Positions 1-8,800 of a DNA stretch of 64,000 nucleotides are shown piece by piece. A model generated the notes under the pieces. That model saw only the letters and a list, made by a program, of their open reading frames with translations, was not told where the DNA came from and ran no database searches. A program made the translations under genes and the position numbers. The stretch lies in assembly GCA_038396585.1 (NCBI GenBank), contig CP121691.1, forward strand, positions 2,542,001 to 2,606,000. Reading direction: 5' to 3'. The stretch comes from Vallitaleaceae bacterium 9-2 (GTDB lineage Bacteria > Bacillota > Clostridia > Lachnospirales > Vallitaleaceae). Position 1 is the first letter of the stretch. Each line of letters begins with the position of its first letter.

Positions 1-1024
1 AATGCCCTTCATATCCTTCCCCACTTAATCCCTTTGCACAGATATTGGAGAACTTATCCCGACCAGCTGAGGCATATAACTGATATACACTGTAATTTAA
101 TGCTTCTTCAACAGATTCATCGCCCTCAAGTTCAATCCTAGCCACTTCCCAAAAGGCTTCCAAATGCTTTTTTTGTTGGCTAAACCAATACGCACTCGAG
201 TGTTGTATTGCCTTATGAATGATCTGTCTTCCACTTTCTTCATATACCGGTGTACGGATGCTATCTGTATATACAAGAAACTTTGAAAATGTCAGGGATT
301 CCCCTTGCTTAATCGAAGCATGTTTAAATGCAACAACACTCTCTTCTTGAACTTCATAGTCCATGTCAATATCATGTGACATCGATGCTGTCACAAACAA
401 ATTCGAATGACGCGTCTTACTCGTTATCTGGCCCAAGGCATTATTCTCCACATGCACCTGTTCAACCAATAGCCATCGTTCACGTTCAGAAGACACTCGA
501 GGATCATTCTTATCTGCATAGTTATTGACATGTCCATTTAGCGTCGATAAAATAGAGATATCTCCCGAATAGTTCATCGATGTAATCATATACTCTATGA
601 CAGCAAGTTCTAATTGTTCAAAAGATGCCATCTTTCGAATACGTATGACAATATGATGACCTTTTGGAGATATCCACTCTATGTGACGGACATTGTAACC
701 TTCCATAATATTTAGCTTGCGTTCCAACATCACAACCTTTCCATCAAACAAAGAAAATTCTTCATCATCAATGCGCAGAATAATTGTCTGCCCATCTATT
801 AGATTCAGCATTTTCTGGGCTGTCTTTGGAAATCCATAAGCGCTTTCTCCATACTTTATCTCAACATCTTCATAAAAACCATTGATATATGTTCCACGTA
901 TCGTTTGAAAATCGCTAGGATATCCTTCTTCAAAGTTTCCTCGTAATCCAAGATATCCATTTCCAACAAATTGCAAACTTTCATCAACGAGTAACTGTTC
1001 ATTTGTTAACTTTGAATTTTTCAT
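1..1024 (-). CDS. GH65 disaccharide phosphorylase, N-terminal part (cut by window edge)
   Basis: The visible 341 residues are the N-terminal beta-sandwich and the start of the catalytic part of a glycoside hydrolase family 65 enzyme (maltose, trehalose, kojibiose or nigerose phosphorylase). The opening GNGYLGLRGNFEEGYP and the stretch GLSGEGYEGH at the window edge are typical of the family. The stop and the catalytic Glu lie outside the window. An ATG preceded by AGGAGAGG fixes the start. It lies 36 bp downstream of the last gene of a sugar ABC importer, so it most likely phosphorolyses the imported disaccharide in the cytoplasm. The exact linkage cannot be read from this fragment. Confidence 0.88.
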   Translation of the reverse strand, partial: MKNSKLTNEQLLVDESLQFVGNGYLGLRGNFEEGYPSDFQTIRGTYINGFYEDVEIKYGESAYGFPKTAQKMLNLIDGQTIILRIDDEEFSLFDGKVVMLERKLNIMEGYNVRHIEWISPKGHHIVIRIRKMASFEQLELAVIEYMITSMNYSGDISILSTLNGHVNNYADKNDPRVSSERERWLLVEQVHVENNALGQITSKTRHSNLFVTASMSHDIDMDYEVQEESVVAFKHASIKQGESLTFSKFLVYTDSIRTPVYEESGRQIIHKAIQHSSAYWFSQQKKHLEAFWEVARIELEGDESVEEALNYSVYQLYASAGRDKFSNICAKGLSGEGYEGH

Positions 1025-1060
1025 CTGCCCTCTCCTAAACTTCTTTTCAAACATTGATAT

Positions 1061-1921
1061 TTACTTGATTGATCCTGATACCATACCTTTAATAATATGT
1101 TTTTGTGCAAGTAAGAATCCGACAATGATAGGGATGGCTGCCATTAAAACCGCTGTCATAATTAAATCCCACTTTTTAACAAAGGATCCTGCAAAGGCCA
1201 TAATGGCAAGTGGAATCGTCTGAATATCTTGTCCGATACCAAGAATAAGCGATGGTAATAAGAAGTCATTCCAAATCCAAATACCATTTAAGATAATGAC
1301 TGTAACAAAAATAGGTTTTAAAATCGGTAAAATAATTTTGAAGAAAGTCTGAGGTTTTGTGCACCCATCAATCGTTGATGCTTCCTCAAGTTCAAGAGGA
1401 ACAGACTTAATAAATCCATGAAACATAAAGACAGACAATGGCGTACCAAATCCAATGTAAGCAAAAATCATTCCATGATAAGTTCGAAGCATTCGTAAGC
1501 CCGTAGCTTCATATATCATTCGAAACAATGCAACCAGTGGAAACATGACCACTTGAAATGGAATGATGAGTCCACTTAAAAAAAGTAAAAAGATAAATCC
1601 TGATACTTTTGTTTTTGTCCGCACCAAAACCCATGCCGCCATGGCAGAAAAAACTGAAATAGTCACCAAGGATCCAACAGTAATAACCACCGATGAAAAA
1701 ACACTTGAGGAGTATTCAATGCTTGGCCGACTCCAAATGTCTGCCATATTGATAAATAATTGACCCCAACGTTCTGGTAAGGCTATGGGATCTGTAATAA
1801 TCTCAAGAGATGCTTTTGCCGCATTAATAACAACAATAAAAAAAGGAAACATGGCAATTAAAAACATTATCAACGTTATAAATGTCAATACAATATTAAG
1901 GACTTTTCGTTTTTTAAACAT
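1061..1921 (-). CDS. Carbohydrate ABC transporter permease, MalG type
   Basis: This 286-residue protein has about six membrane segments and the permease EAA loop (EEASTIDGCTKPQTFFKIILP, about residues 179-199) that docks on the ATPase. It is the second permease of a sugar importer. Its ATG overlaps the stop of the upstream permease by one base (TAATG on the minus strand), which indicates translational coupling. No ATPase gene is present in the cluster; such importers commonly share an MsmK/MalK-type ATPase encoded elsewhere. The downstream GH65 gene suggests an alpha-linked disaccharide substrate. Confidence 0.93.
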   Translation of the reverse strand: MFKKRKVLNIVLTFITLIMFLIAMFPFFIVVINAAKASLEIITDPIALPERWGQLFINMADIWSRPSIEYSSSVFSSVVITVGSLVTISVFSAMAAWVLVRTKTKVSGFIFLLFLSGLIIPFQVVMFPLVALFRMIYEATGLRMLRTYHGMIFAYIGFGTPLSVFMFHGFIKSVPLELEEASTIDGCTKPQTFFKIILPILKPIFVTVIILNGIWIWNDFLLPSLILGIGQDIQTIPLAIMAFAGSFVKKWDLIMTAVLMAAIPIIVGFLLAQKHIIKGMVSGSIK

Positions 1922-2826
1922 TATATTTCCACCTCTTTCTTCTTGTTATAATGCACTTGTGCCATAGACATAACGGACAATATGACAAAAAATACAATCG
2001 CTCTAGCTTGTCCTTCAGCCATATTGTTAAACTTAAATGCCACATTATAAATATGCATCGCTAAAAGTTCAGTCGAATTTACAATTTCACCACGAAAAGT
2101 TGCTGATGGTCCTCCATTGGTAAGCGCAACAATAATATCATATTGCTTAAAGGAATTGACTAGGGTTAAAAATGATGTAATTGTAAACGCCTGCGCTATC
2201 ATCGGCAATGTAATACTTTTAAATCGATGCCAATAATTTGCCCCGTCAATTTCACTTGCTTCAATTAGCTCTTGAGGAACATTTAAAAGCGCCGCCACAT
2301 AAATCATCATAATATACCCTGCATATTGCCAAGTAAATGCCATAATTAGTCCCATTAATGCCAATTCAGGATCTGCAAGAATAAGCACATCTTCAAGGGC
2401 AGATGATCCCACAAGACTTCCAATGGCCGGAACAACACTTTTAAAAATAAACTGCCAAATATATCCCAGTACCAAACCACCAATTAAATTAGGTACAAAA
2501 AATCCTGCCCGATAAAAACTTTTAAATTTCACTTCACGGGTAACTAAAATAGCTAGAATCATAGCTACACCATTTACCGTGATAACACTGACAAAAGTAA
2601 ATAAGAAGGTTCGAATAAACGAGTATTGAAACGCTTTATCCGAAAGCATGTTTTTATAGTTTTCAAAACCAATCCAATTGACCTCTAGCCCTGCAACCGC
2701 CGTCCAATCGGTCATTGAATAATAAATCCCCATAATAAAGGGAATAATTACAACAACGCTAAAAGCGAATAATGCCGGTGCTAGAAAAGCCCAAAAGACA
2801 ATTTTATCCTTTGTATATCTATTCAT
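1921..2826 (-). CDS. Carbohydrate ABC transporter permease, MalF/UgpA type
   Basis: This 301-residue inner-membrane permease starts with a cytoplasmic MNRYTKDK segment and then a first hydrophobic helix. It carries the conserved EAA loop LIEASEIDGANYWHRFKSI near residue 190 and ends in a basic tail. It pairs with the MalG-type permease downstream. The gene sits 92 bp after the solute-binding lipoprotein gene, with a strong stem-loop in between that probably lowers permease expression relative to the binding protein. Confidence 0.93.
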   Translation of the reverse strand: MNRYTKDKIVFWAFLAPALFAFSVVVIIPFIMGIYYSMTDWTAVAGLEVNWIGFENYKNMLSDKAFQYSFIRTFLFTFVSVITVNGVAMILAILVTREVKFKSFYRAGFFVPNLIGGLVLGYIWQFIFKSVVPAIGSLVGSSALEDVLILADPELALMGLIMAFTWQYAGYIMMIYVAALLNVPQELIEASEIDGANYWHRFKSITLPMIAQAFTITSFLTLVNSFKQYDIIVALTNGGPSATFRGEIVNSTELLAMHIYNVAFKFNNMAEGQARAIVFFVILSVMSMAQVHYNKKKEVEI

Positions 2827-2874
2827 AAGCTGCTCCTTTACATGTCAGAATGGTAAAAGAGATACGTAATAATT

Positions 2875-2906
2875 ATGAGGGATGTGAGAAATCCCACATC
2901 CCTCAT
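2875..2906 (-). other. Intercistronic stem-loop between binding protein and permease genes
   Basis: A perfect 12-bp inverted repeat (ATGAGGGATGTG at 2875-2886 and CACATCCCTCAT at 2895-2906) has an 8-base loop. No U-run follows it on the minus strand, so it looks like an mRNA-stabilising or partly terminating element rather than a full terminator. The same arrangement is known between malE and malF in other bacteria, where it gives excess binding protein. Confidence 0.75.
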
Positions 2907-2918
2907 CTATCTTTTAAA

Positions 2919-4163
2919 TTATTTTATCTCTTCTATCTGCTTAACAAGTTGATCGATAAATTCTTCTTTTGTCAAATCTCCTTTTGCGAAACTTTCATAA
3001 ATAGGTCCAAGGGTATTCATTCCAAATCCATCCGGCATATCATTTTGCAACCATGTATAGGAACCGTTTGGTTTTTGTAACCATTCAGCTGCACTTGCTG
3101 ATAATGGAGTATCCGGTGTCAATGTAACATTTGTAAATGCAGGGACCATCTTCGCTTCATTAACCATATAATCATGACCTGCTTGGTTTGTAGCCATATA
3201 GTTTAAAAACGCATTAGCGGCTTCTTTGTTCTCACTATCACTATTAATAACATAGAATGATGGTGCACCGATGAAAATTGCATTATGTTCGCCTTTGACA
3301 CTTGCATGTGGTGCAAAGCCCATAGGGAAATCAATGCCGTTATCCACTAACCAAGGATCAATCCAGTTTCCTTGATGAATAAATACCGATTTTCCAGTTC
3401 CAAACTGTCCAACCTGCGCATCATAGTTACCAGTGATTAACACAGCTTCATCTGCATATTCAAATAATAATTCAACCCAATCTGCATATTCTGTTAGTCT
3501 CGCTACATCCGCCTCACCATTGTTTAATTTATCCAAAACTGTTGTATCGCCATATGGCAACCCAGCTGAAAGATATCCATTAAAGTTATGTAATCCTGTT
3601 ACCCAACGCATATCAGGACCTGCTGCCATCGCAACAACTGAATCAATCCCTAACGTATCTTTCATACCGTCAATTTTTTCAAAGGCTGCACGATATGCTT
3701 CTTGAGAAGTTAATGTTGCTGGATCTATGCCCGCTTGACTTAATAAGTCAGCATTATATGCCATTCCCCAAGCCTCTACCGCAACAGGGAATCCATAGAC
3801 AACACCGTCAACAGTAAATTCAAGGTTTGTTAAATCCATCCACTCTTGATCTTCATAAGGTTCAAGTTTTGAAGACCATGTGTTGTAACCGCCCATACCT
3901 TCAATAACAAATATGTCTGGTTGACGATCGGACTGGAATTCCGCTTTTAAGTTTTCAGCATAAGGTGAGTCTCCACCTGATGTCTTCACATCGACTTTGA
4001 TCCCGGTTTCTTCTTCATAGGCTTTTGCAAATGCCGTGAGCTGCTCGCCAATTTCTACTTTGTTTTGGTAGATAACCACCGATTCTTCAACCTTTTTGCC
4101 ACATCCTGCAAATACCAGAATTAATAAACTCATGACCAATAGTAACGATAAAGCTTTTTTCAT
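2919..4163 (-). CDS. Sugar ABC transporter solute-binding lipoprotein
   Basis: This is a 414-residue extracytoplasmic binding protein (family 1, MalE-like). It starts with a lipoprotein signal, MKKALSLLLVMSLLILVFAGC, in which the Cys would be lipidated. An in-frame ATG lies 8 codons upstream, but the start used here has AAGGAGGAAG at the right distance. The body has the MalE-like organisation: a GDSPYAENLKAEF region, then PDIFVIEGMGGYN, then a hinge and the long C-terminal lobe. It is the first gene of the importer operon and is divergent from the AraC regulator. The substrate is unknown; an oligosaccharide matching the GH65 enzyme is the simplest guess. Confidence 0.9.
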   Translation of the reverse strand: MKKALSLLLVMSLLILVFAGCGKKVEESVVIYQNKVEIGEQLTAFAKAYEEETGIKVDVKTSGGDSPYAENLKAEFQSDRQPDIFVIEGMGGYNTWSSKLEPYEDQEWMDLTNLEFTVDGVVYGFPVAVEAWGMAYNADLLSQAGIDPATLTSQEAYRAAFEKIDGMKDTLGIDSVVAMAAGPDMRWVTGLHNFNGYLSAGLPYGDTTVLDKLNNGEADVARLTEYADWVELLFEYADEAVLITGNYDAQVGQFGTGKSVFIHQGNWIDPWLVDNGIDFPMGFAPHASVKGEHNAIFIGAPSFYVINSDSENKEAANAFLNYMATNQAGHDYMVNEAKMVPAFTNVTLTPDTPLSASAAEWLQKPNGSYTWLQNDMPDGFGMNTLGPIYESFAKGDLTKEEFIDQLVKQIEEIK

Positions 4164-4352
4164 AATACTTCCTCCTTTATAGATCATCGCTTTTGTGTAT
4201 TTCTTACAATTTGATACTATGTTTATCTTTGTTCTAAGGATTATTTATACATTCCCAAATCCTTGTACTGATAATTATATCTATTTTTCTATATTATTTC
4301 TTATGTTTTTCTGATATAATTTGTATATATCTTATATGAAATGAGGGATTGT

Positions 4353-5063
4353 ATGAATCGTTCTCTAATCAAAGAAAAATTAAAGAATATGGACATGGAA
4401 TATAAGCATCCTCCCTATTCATTAGAGACAAAATTATTAAGTGAAATCAGCTTAGGTTTACTTTCTGAGGCATTGACCACATTAGCTCAGATTAATGGTT
4501 TAGACCGTGCGGCTTTATCATCAAATTCTTTACGGTCTATGAAAAACTCAATGATTGCTTCTTGCACAATCTTTACTCGAGCCATTATTCGTGCAGGTGT
4601 TACTCCTGAAGATGCTTTTGATTTAAGTGATCACTTTATCAAAAAAATCGAATTGTTCGAAGACATCGAACAACTGGAGGCTTTTGAATATTCGATGGTC
4701 AAGGATTTTATTGGCTTAGTTAATGCGACCAAGACCCATCATTATTCCCAAGCCATCTCAAAGGTCATTCGCTATATTTCTGAAAATGCCACATCAAAAC
4801 TTACGGTAAAAGAACTTGCTGACATGACACATTTATCCGCAGATTACTTATCCAACCTTTTTCACAAGGAAGTTGGAGTATCTATAACCACCTATATACA
4901 AGAACGAAAAATAGCTATTGCCAAAAATTTTTTAGAATTTTCAACATTAAAAATAACGGAAATTGCCTACGTACTAGAATATTGCAATTCAGCCTATTTT
5001 TCCAATGTTTTTAAAAAACAAACCGGAATGAGCCCGGCCCAATATCGAAAAAACACTTTATAA
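4353..5063 (+). CDS. AraC-family transcriptional regulator
   Basis: This 236-residue regulator has a non-cupin helical N-terminal region of about 130 residues and a C-terminal double helix-turn-helix. ISENATSKLTVKELADMTH and the YLSNLFHKEVG segment form the first HTH; ITEIAYVLEYCNSAYFSNVF and the MSPAQYRK ending form the second. An ATG four codons upstream exists, but it overlaps the GAGGGA ribosome binding site that serves this start. It is divergent from the sugar importer and GH65 genes across about 190 bp, so it is the likely local activator of that operon. The inducer is not predictable. Confidence 0.88.
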   Translation: MNRSLIKEKLKNMDMEYKHPPYSLETKLLSEISLGLLSEALTTLAQINGLDRAALSSNSLRSMKNSMIASCTIFTRAIIRAGVTPEDAFDLSDHFIKKIELFEDIEQLEAFEYSMVKDFIGLVNATKTHHYSQAISKVIRYISENATSKLTVKELADMTHLSADYLSNLFHKEVGVSITTYIQERKIAIAKNFLEFSTLKITEIAYVLEYCNSAYFSNVFKKQTGMSPAQYRKNTL

Positions 5064-5120
5064 GTATTAAGTCATTTTATTTTTATCTTGCAAAATAAGA
5101 GGAGATGATATAGAATTAAG

Positions 5121-5220
5121 GTAGTTTAGAGGGAGTAACTTGCCCAACGGTATCAAAGTCGTCATTACGGATTGTATAATCCCGGCTTTGGTGACAAGAA
5201 TTTGTTTAGTGAGACTCTAC
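5121..5220 (+). promoter_or_regulatory. yybP-ykoY (Mn2+-sensing) riboswitch aptamer
   Basis: The leader has the conserved elements of this class: AGAGGGAGTAAC (5128-5139), CAAAGTCGTCATTACGG (5154-5170) and CCCGGCTTTGGTGACA (5181-5196), closing with TTTAGTGAGACTCTA. P1 is TAGAG (5127-5131) with CTCTA (5215-5219), and P3 includes CAAAG with CTTTG. The 3' strand of P1 is also the 5' strand of the terminator that follows. Ligand-stabilised P1 should therefore block termination, giving an ON switch. In characterised members the ligand is Mn2+. The match was made by eye, without a covariance search. Confidence 0.87.
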
Positions 5221-5247
5221 AACTTTTAATAGTTGTAGAGTTTTTTT
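5215..5247 (+). terminator. Riboswitch-controlled intrinsic terminator
   Basis: A perfect 10-bp stem CTCTACAACT / AGTTGTAGAG (5215-5224 and 5231-5240) with a 6-base loop is followed by seven T residues. It lies 28 bp before the exchanger start and shares CTCTAC with the aptamer P1 helix, so the two structures are mutually exclusive. Confidence 0.9.
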
Positions 5248-5275
5248 ATGTTTTATTTTAAAAGGAGAGTGAATT

Positions 5276-6229
5276 ATGGATATTGTTTTACTCATTATTG
5301 GTTTTTTACTACTGGTCAAAGGTGCTGACTTTTTTGTTGACGGCGCCGCCTCTATCGCTAGACGCTTTAATATCTCTACGATGGTTATTGGATTAACCTT
5401 GGTTGCTTTTGGAACAAGTGCTCCAGAACTTGCTGTAAGTATTAACGCTGCTCTTGACAAATCAAACGGTTTGGTCTTTGGAAATGTTATTGGCTCCAAC
5501 ATTCTTAACATTTTACTGGTCTTGGGTTTATCAGCGGCAATTACGCCTATTAGCATTCGTCTAAAAACGATTCTAAAAGAAATGCCGTTTGCCATTATAG
5601 CTACAGTTGCTACGCTGTTTATGGCTCTTGACCTGACCATTGATCAGACACCTAATGTCATCTCACGTGTTGATGGTTTAATTCTTCTCATTCTTTTTGC
5701 CATCTACTTTTATTCTATGCTCGAGATTATTGTCTTAGGCAAAGAAGAAGGAACATTTGAAGAGATCTCTGAGATGTCCCTTCCCCGAAGTCTTATATTA
5801 ACCGTTATAGGAATGGCGGCCATCATTTGGGGATCAGACTTAACGGTAACAGGCGCTGTAGGTATTGCACGAACTTTGGGACTATCTGAAGTTATTATCG
5901 GATTGACCATTGTCGCTATCGGTACTTCTCTACCAGAGCTTATCACCTCTGTTGTTGCTGCTCGAAAAGGCGAAAATGATATTGCCGTAGGCAATATCAT
6001 CGGTTCAAACATTTTTAATTTACTTCTCGTTCTAGGTGTCTCGGCTGTTATAAATCCAGTCATTATTGATCGATCTAGTATTCTTGATTTAAGCATCTTA
6101 ACCCTTGCAATGGTTGTTGTCCTTCCCATTATGTACACTGGGAAAAAAATCACACGCAAAGAAGGAATTTTTATGTCTTTAGCCTATGTTGCATATATGG
6201 CCAGTCTTGTTTTTCGAATTATCGGTTAA
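5276..6229 (+). CDS. CaCA-family cation exchanger (YrbG/CaxA-like), riboswitch-controlled
   Basis: This is a 317-residue polytopic membrane protein of about ten helices built from two homologous halves. The alpha-1 repeat contains [15 protein letters not shown] and GNVIGSN; the alpha-2 repeat contains [15 protein letters not shown] and GNIIGSN. The acidic residue in each PEL motif is the cation ligand of the family. The family is usually annotated as Na+/Ca2+ exchanger. Control by a yybP-ykoY leader suggests that here it exports Mn2+ (or Ca2+/Mn2+) when the metal is in excess; this is inference. AAAGGAGAG precedes the ATG. Its stop codon overlaps the stop of the convergent helicase gene. Confidence 0.92.
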   Translation: MDIVLLIIGFLLLVKGADFFVDGAASIARRFNISTMVIGLTLVAFGTSAPELAVSINAALDKSNGLVFGNVIGSNILNILLVLGLSAAITPISIRLKTILKEMPFAIIATVATLFMALDLTIDQTPNVISRVDGLILLILFAIYFYSMLEIIVLGKEEGTFEEISEMSLPRSLILTVIGMAAIIWGSDLTVTGAVGIARTLGLSEVIIGLTIVAIGTSLPELITSVVAARKGENDIAVGNIIGSNIFNLLLVLGVSAVINPVIIDRSSILDLSILTLAMVVVLPIMYTGKKITRKEGIFMSLAYVAYMASLVFRIIG

Positions 6230-7617
6230 GCTTTTTTCAAAAAGTGCTTTACACGTTGTAACCAAGATAACTTTTGCGTACTTGCCTTAACCGTATTTGC
6301 CTCAGTCCCCTCATTATGGGTGGACTGAGTTTTCTTTTTATGGACAATTTCAACTGAAATCTCCGGAACCCGCTTTTTAACTGCATGGGAAGTTTGTTGT
6401 GGTTTTGATGTATGTTGATGCTTTGGCATATGTTGGTGCTTTGGCGCACTTTTTGGCTTTGCCGTTTTATGCGTTTTATTCGCTCCAGGTAAAGCCGGCA
6501 CGTGAACCGGTAATTCAGATTCTTCGATTAAACGTCCAACATGTTCTTCAATTTCATATAAGCTCATCACATCATCCGCTGTAACTAATGATATGGCTTT
6601 TCCACTATTGCCTGCACGTCCTGTTCGTCCAATACGATGTACATAACTGTCTTTTTCTACAGGTATATCATAGTTAATTACATGGCTTAACTCGTCAACA
6701 TGTATACCACGTGCTGCAACATCTGTTGCGACAAGTACTTGAATTTTTCCTTTTTTTAACTTTTGAATGGTTTTTAAACGTTTATTCTGACTAATCGCTC
6801 CATGTAATGCTTCAACATTGAATCCTCCATTCGCAAGATATTGCTTTACACGGTCAACCTCACGGCGCATATTACAAAAAACAATGACACCTGTTGGATT
6901 TTCTGCACGTATAATTCGTGATAATTGTTTGCGCTTTTCATTTTTTTCAACTCGATAGTAGATTTGTTCTATCGTATCGACTGTTTTGGTCTCAGACTCT
7001 AACTCAATAGTCAAAGGATTATCCATATATTTTCGGCAAATCTTTTGTATTTCTGCCGGCATTGTTGCTGAAAATAAGAGTGTTGTTCTTTTTGTCGGAA
7101 GATGTTTGATGATTTTTACAATTTGGTCGTAAAATCCCATATCAAGCATTCGGTCTCCTTCATCTAATACCAAAAACTCAATATGTTCAGTTTTTAATGT
7201 TCCTCGCTCCATATGGTCAAACACACGTCCAGGTGTTCCTGTCACAATATGTACACCTTTTTTTAATTGTTCAATTTCTGTTTGAATGTTATGCTGACCA
7301 TACACTGCAGTTGTTGATACTTTTGTTGCTTTTGCCATCATGCGTATCTCTTTATCCACTTGCACCGCTAACTCTCTAGTCGGCGAAAGAATAAGGGCCT
7401 GTACGTCTTTTACTTGGGGATTTACACGTTGTGTGATTGGCATACCAAAAGCACCTGTTTTTCCACTTCCTGTTTTTGAACGGACAATCAGGTCTTTTTT
7501 ACTCAGTATAAAAGGAATACTCTCTTTTTGAACTATCGTCGGTTCTTCAAATCCCATCTCCGTAATCCCTTGAATAATTTCATCCGATACGCCTAACGCT
7601 TTAAATTGATTTTCCAT
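6226..7617 (-). CDS. DEAD-box RNA helicase
   Basis: This 463-residue ATP-dependent RNA helicase has a complete RecA-like core: Q-motif region [13 protein letters not shown], Walker [38 protein letters not shown] and [10 protein letters not shown]. Motif II reads DEGD rather than DEAD. The last 90 residues are a basic tail rich in Lys, His and Gln with a short PKHQH repeat, probably for RNA binding. A GTG two codons upstream overlaps the AAGGAAGG site, so the ATG is preferred. It lies 23 bp downstream of the mreB-like gene and is likely cotranscribed. CshA-like roles in ribosome assembly or mRNA decay are plausible. Confidence 0.92.
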   Translation of the reverse strand: MENQFKALGVSDEIIQGITEMGFEEPTIVQKESIPFILSKKDLIVRSKTGSGKTGAFGMPITQRVNPQVKDVQALILSPTRELAVQVDKEIRMMAKATKVSTTAVYGQHNIQTEIEQLKKGVHIVTGTPGRVFDHMERGTLKTEHIEFLVLDEGDRMLDMGFYDQIVKIIKHLPTKRTTLLFSATMPAEIQKICRKYMDNPLTIELESETKTVDTIEQIYYRVEKNEKRKQLSRIIRAENPTGVIVFCNMRREVDRVKQYLANGGFNVEALHGAISQNKRLKTIQKLKKGKIQVLVATDVAARGIHVDELSHVINYDIPVEKDSYVHRIGRTGRAGNSGKAISLVTADDVMSLYEIEEHVGRLIEESELPVHVPALPGANKTHKTAKPKSAPKHQHMPKHQHTSKPQQTSHAVKKRVPEISVEIVHKKKTQSTHNEGTEANTVKASTQKLSWLQRVKHFLKKA

Positions 7618-7640
7618 AAACACCTTCCTTAAGCTATTTT

Positions 7641-8618
7641 CTATTTTATCCCTTGTTTTGCAATAATATCCAGTCCAAGACCCACACTCGCCAAAGGTTC
7701 TTTTGCCTTGACAATGTCCACGCCTGTTTTTTCATGTATAAACCTATCCATTCCTAATAACATGCTTCCACCACCTGTAAGCATAATTCCATCTAACGAT
7801 ATATCTGCCGCCAGCTCTCCAGGCGTTTTTTCAAGGACGCCTAAAATGGCATCCAATATCTGACTAGCAACAACTTTAAATACCGGTACAGTCTCATTTC
7901 GAGAGATTTCTATGCTTTTTGGTAGCCCAGAAACCAAATCTCTTCCGGTAATGGTTATCTTACTATTATCTTCATCCGTAAATAATGCACCTATCGAAAC
8001 TTTTAATCGTTCTGCCGTTTTATCTCCAATAAGAAGGTTATAGCTGTTGCGAATATATCGGATCATCGCTTCATCAAAATCATTACCTGCCACCTTAAGT
8101 GAGGTACTTAAGACAATTCCTCCAAGAGAAATCACTGCAACATCTGTCGTTCCTCCGCCAATATCAACAAGCATGCGCCCCACCGGTTCGCCTATACTTA
8201 GTCCACTTCCTATTGCTGCTGCAATAGGCTCATCAACAACTGTGACTTTTCCTGCACCTGAATGGTAGGCAACATCTTCTACCGCTTTTTTTTCAACTTC
8301 TGAACCACCACTAGGTGCACATATAATCATTCGAGGCTTTGACTTTCGGCTTATCCCTATTTTTTTTAATAAGAATTCAATCAATTTTTGGGCTGAATCA
8401 AAGTCCGAGATCACTCCTTGTGAAAGCGGATGTATCGCTTCAATATTATCGGTTGTCCTTCCCACCATATCTTTTGCTTCATGTCCCGCTGTCAAACAGC
8501 GCTTAGTTTTTCGATCGATTGCAATTACTGTCGGTTCATTATAGACTAATCCTTTTTTTGAGTCATATACTAATGTATTGGTTGTTCCAAGATCTATAGC
8601 AATTTTCTGTTTAAACAT
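7641..8618 (-). CDS. MreB/Mbl-family actin-like rod-shape protein
   Basis: This 325-residue actin-fold ATPase opens with MFKQKIAIDLGTTNTLVY (phosphate-1 loop), followed by the phosphate-2 loop VDIGGGTTDVAV and the adenosine motif LTGGGSMLLG. MreB-type filaments guide lateral cell-wall synthesis. The length is slightly below the usual 330-345. It stands alone, without mreC and mreD, and is followed by a DEAD-box helicase, so it is more likely an Mbl/MreBH-like paralogue than the primary mreBCD copy. Which paralogue it is cannot be settled from the sequence. Confidence 0.9.
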   Translation of the reverse strand: MFKQKIAIDLGTTNTLVYDSKKGLVYNEPTVIAIDRKTKRCLTAGHEAKDMVGRTTDNIEAIHPLSQGVISDFDSAQKLIEFLLKKIGISRKSKPRMIICAPSGGSEVEKKAVEDVAYHSGAGKVTVVDEPIAAAIGSGLSIGEPVGRMLVDIGGGTTDVAVISLGGIVLSTSLKVAGNDFDEAMIRYIRNSYNLLIGDKTAERLKVSIGALFTDEDNSKITITGRDLVSGLPKSIEISRNETVPVFKVVASQILDAILGVLEKTPGELAADISLDGIMLTGGGSMLLGMDRFIHEKTGVDIVKAKEPLASVGLGLDIIAKQGIK

Positions 8619-8676
8619 ACGACTTCCTTTCCAACGTTCCTTTTCTATTCGTTCTCAAATAATATCATCCACACTT

Positions 8677-8705
8677 ATTTTAGCATCTTTTTTGAAATTA
8701 ACCAA
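8677..8705 (-). promoter_or_regulatory. Likely promoter of mreB-like/helicase unit
   Basis: On the minus strand a -35 TTGGTT (8700-8705) and a -10 TAAAAT (8677-8682) are separated by 17 bp. They lie about 60 bp upstream of the mreB-like start. Only partial consensus; no experimental support. Confidence 0.45.
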
Positions 8706-8724
8706 TCAATATTCAAAAAAAGCG

Positions 8725-8767
8725 TTAAAAAGACTAAATGCATTTGATTATCACAAGCATTTAGTCT
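8725..8767 (-). terminator. Intrinsic terminator after aldo/keto reductase
   Basis: An 11-bp perfect stem, AGACTAAATGC (8731-8741) with GCATTTAGTCT (8757-8767), has a 15-base loop. On the minus strand it is followed by TTTTAACGCTTTTTTT. It ends the CoA-disulfide reductase/aldo-keto reductase unit before the mreB promoter. Confidence 0.8.
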
Positions 8768-8800
8768 TTAAATTAATTATTCACGTTTTTATCTTTTGCC

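Noticed and set aside
5206-5640. Open frame of about 144 codons antisense to the exchanger
   Set aside because: It mirrors the well-supported exchanger gene, has no recognisable domain and starts without context; treated as a shadow frame. The same holds for 5710-6159.
6400-6470. PKHQH-type repeat in the helicase tail as a DNA repeat element
   Set aside because: Only two short imperfect copies inside a basic tail; low-complexity coding sequence rather than a mobile or structural repeat.
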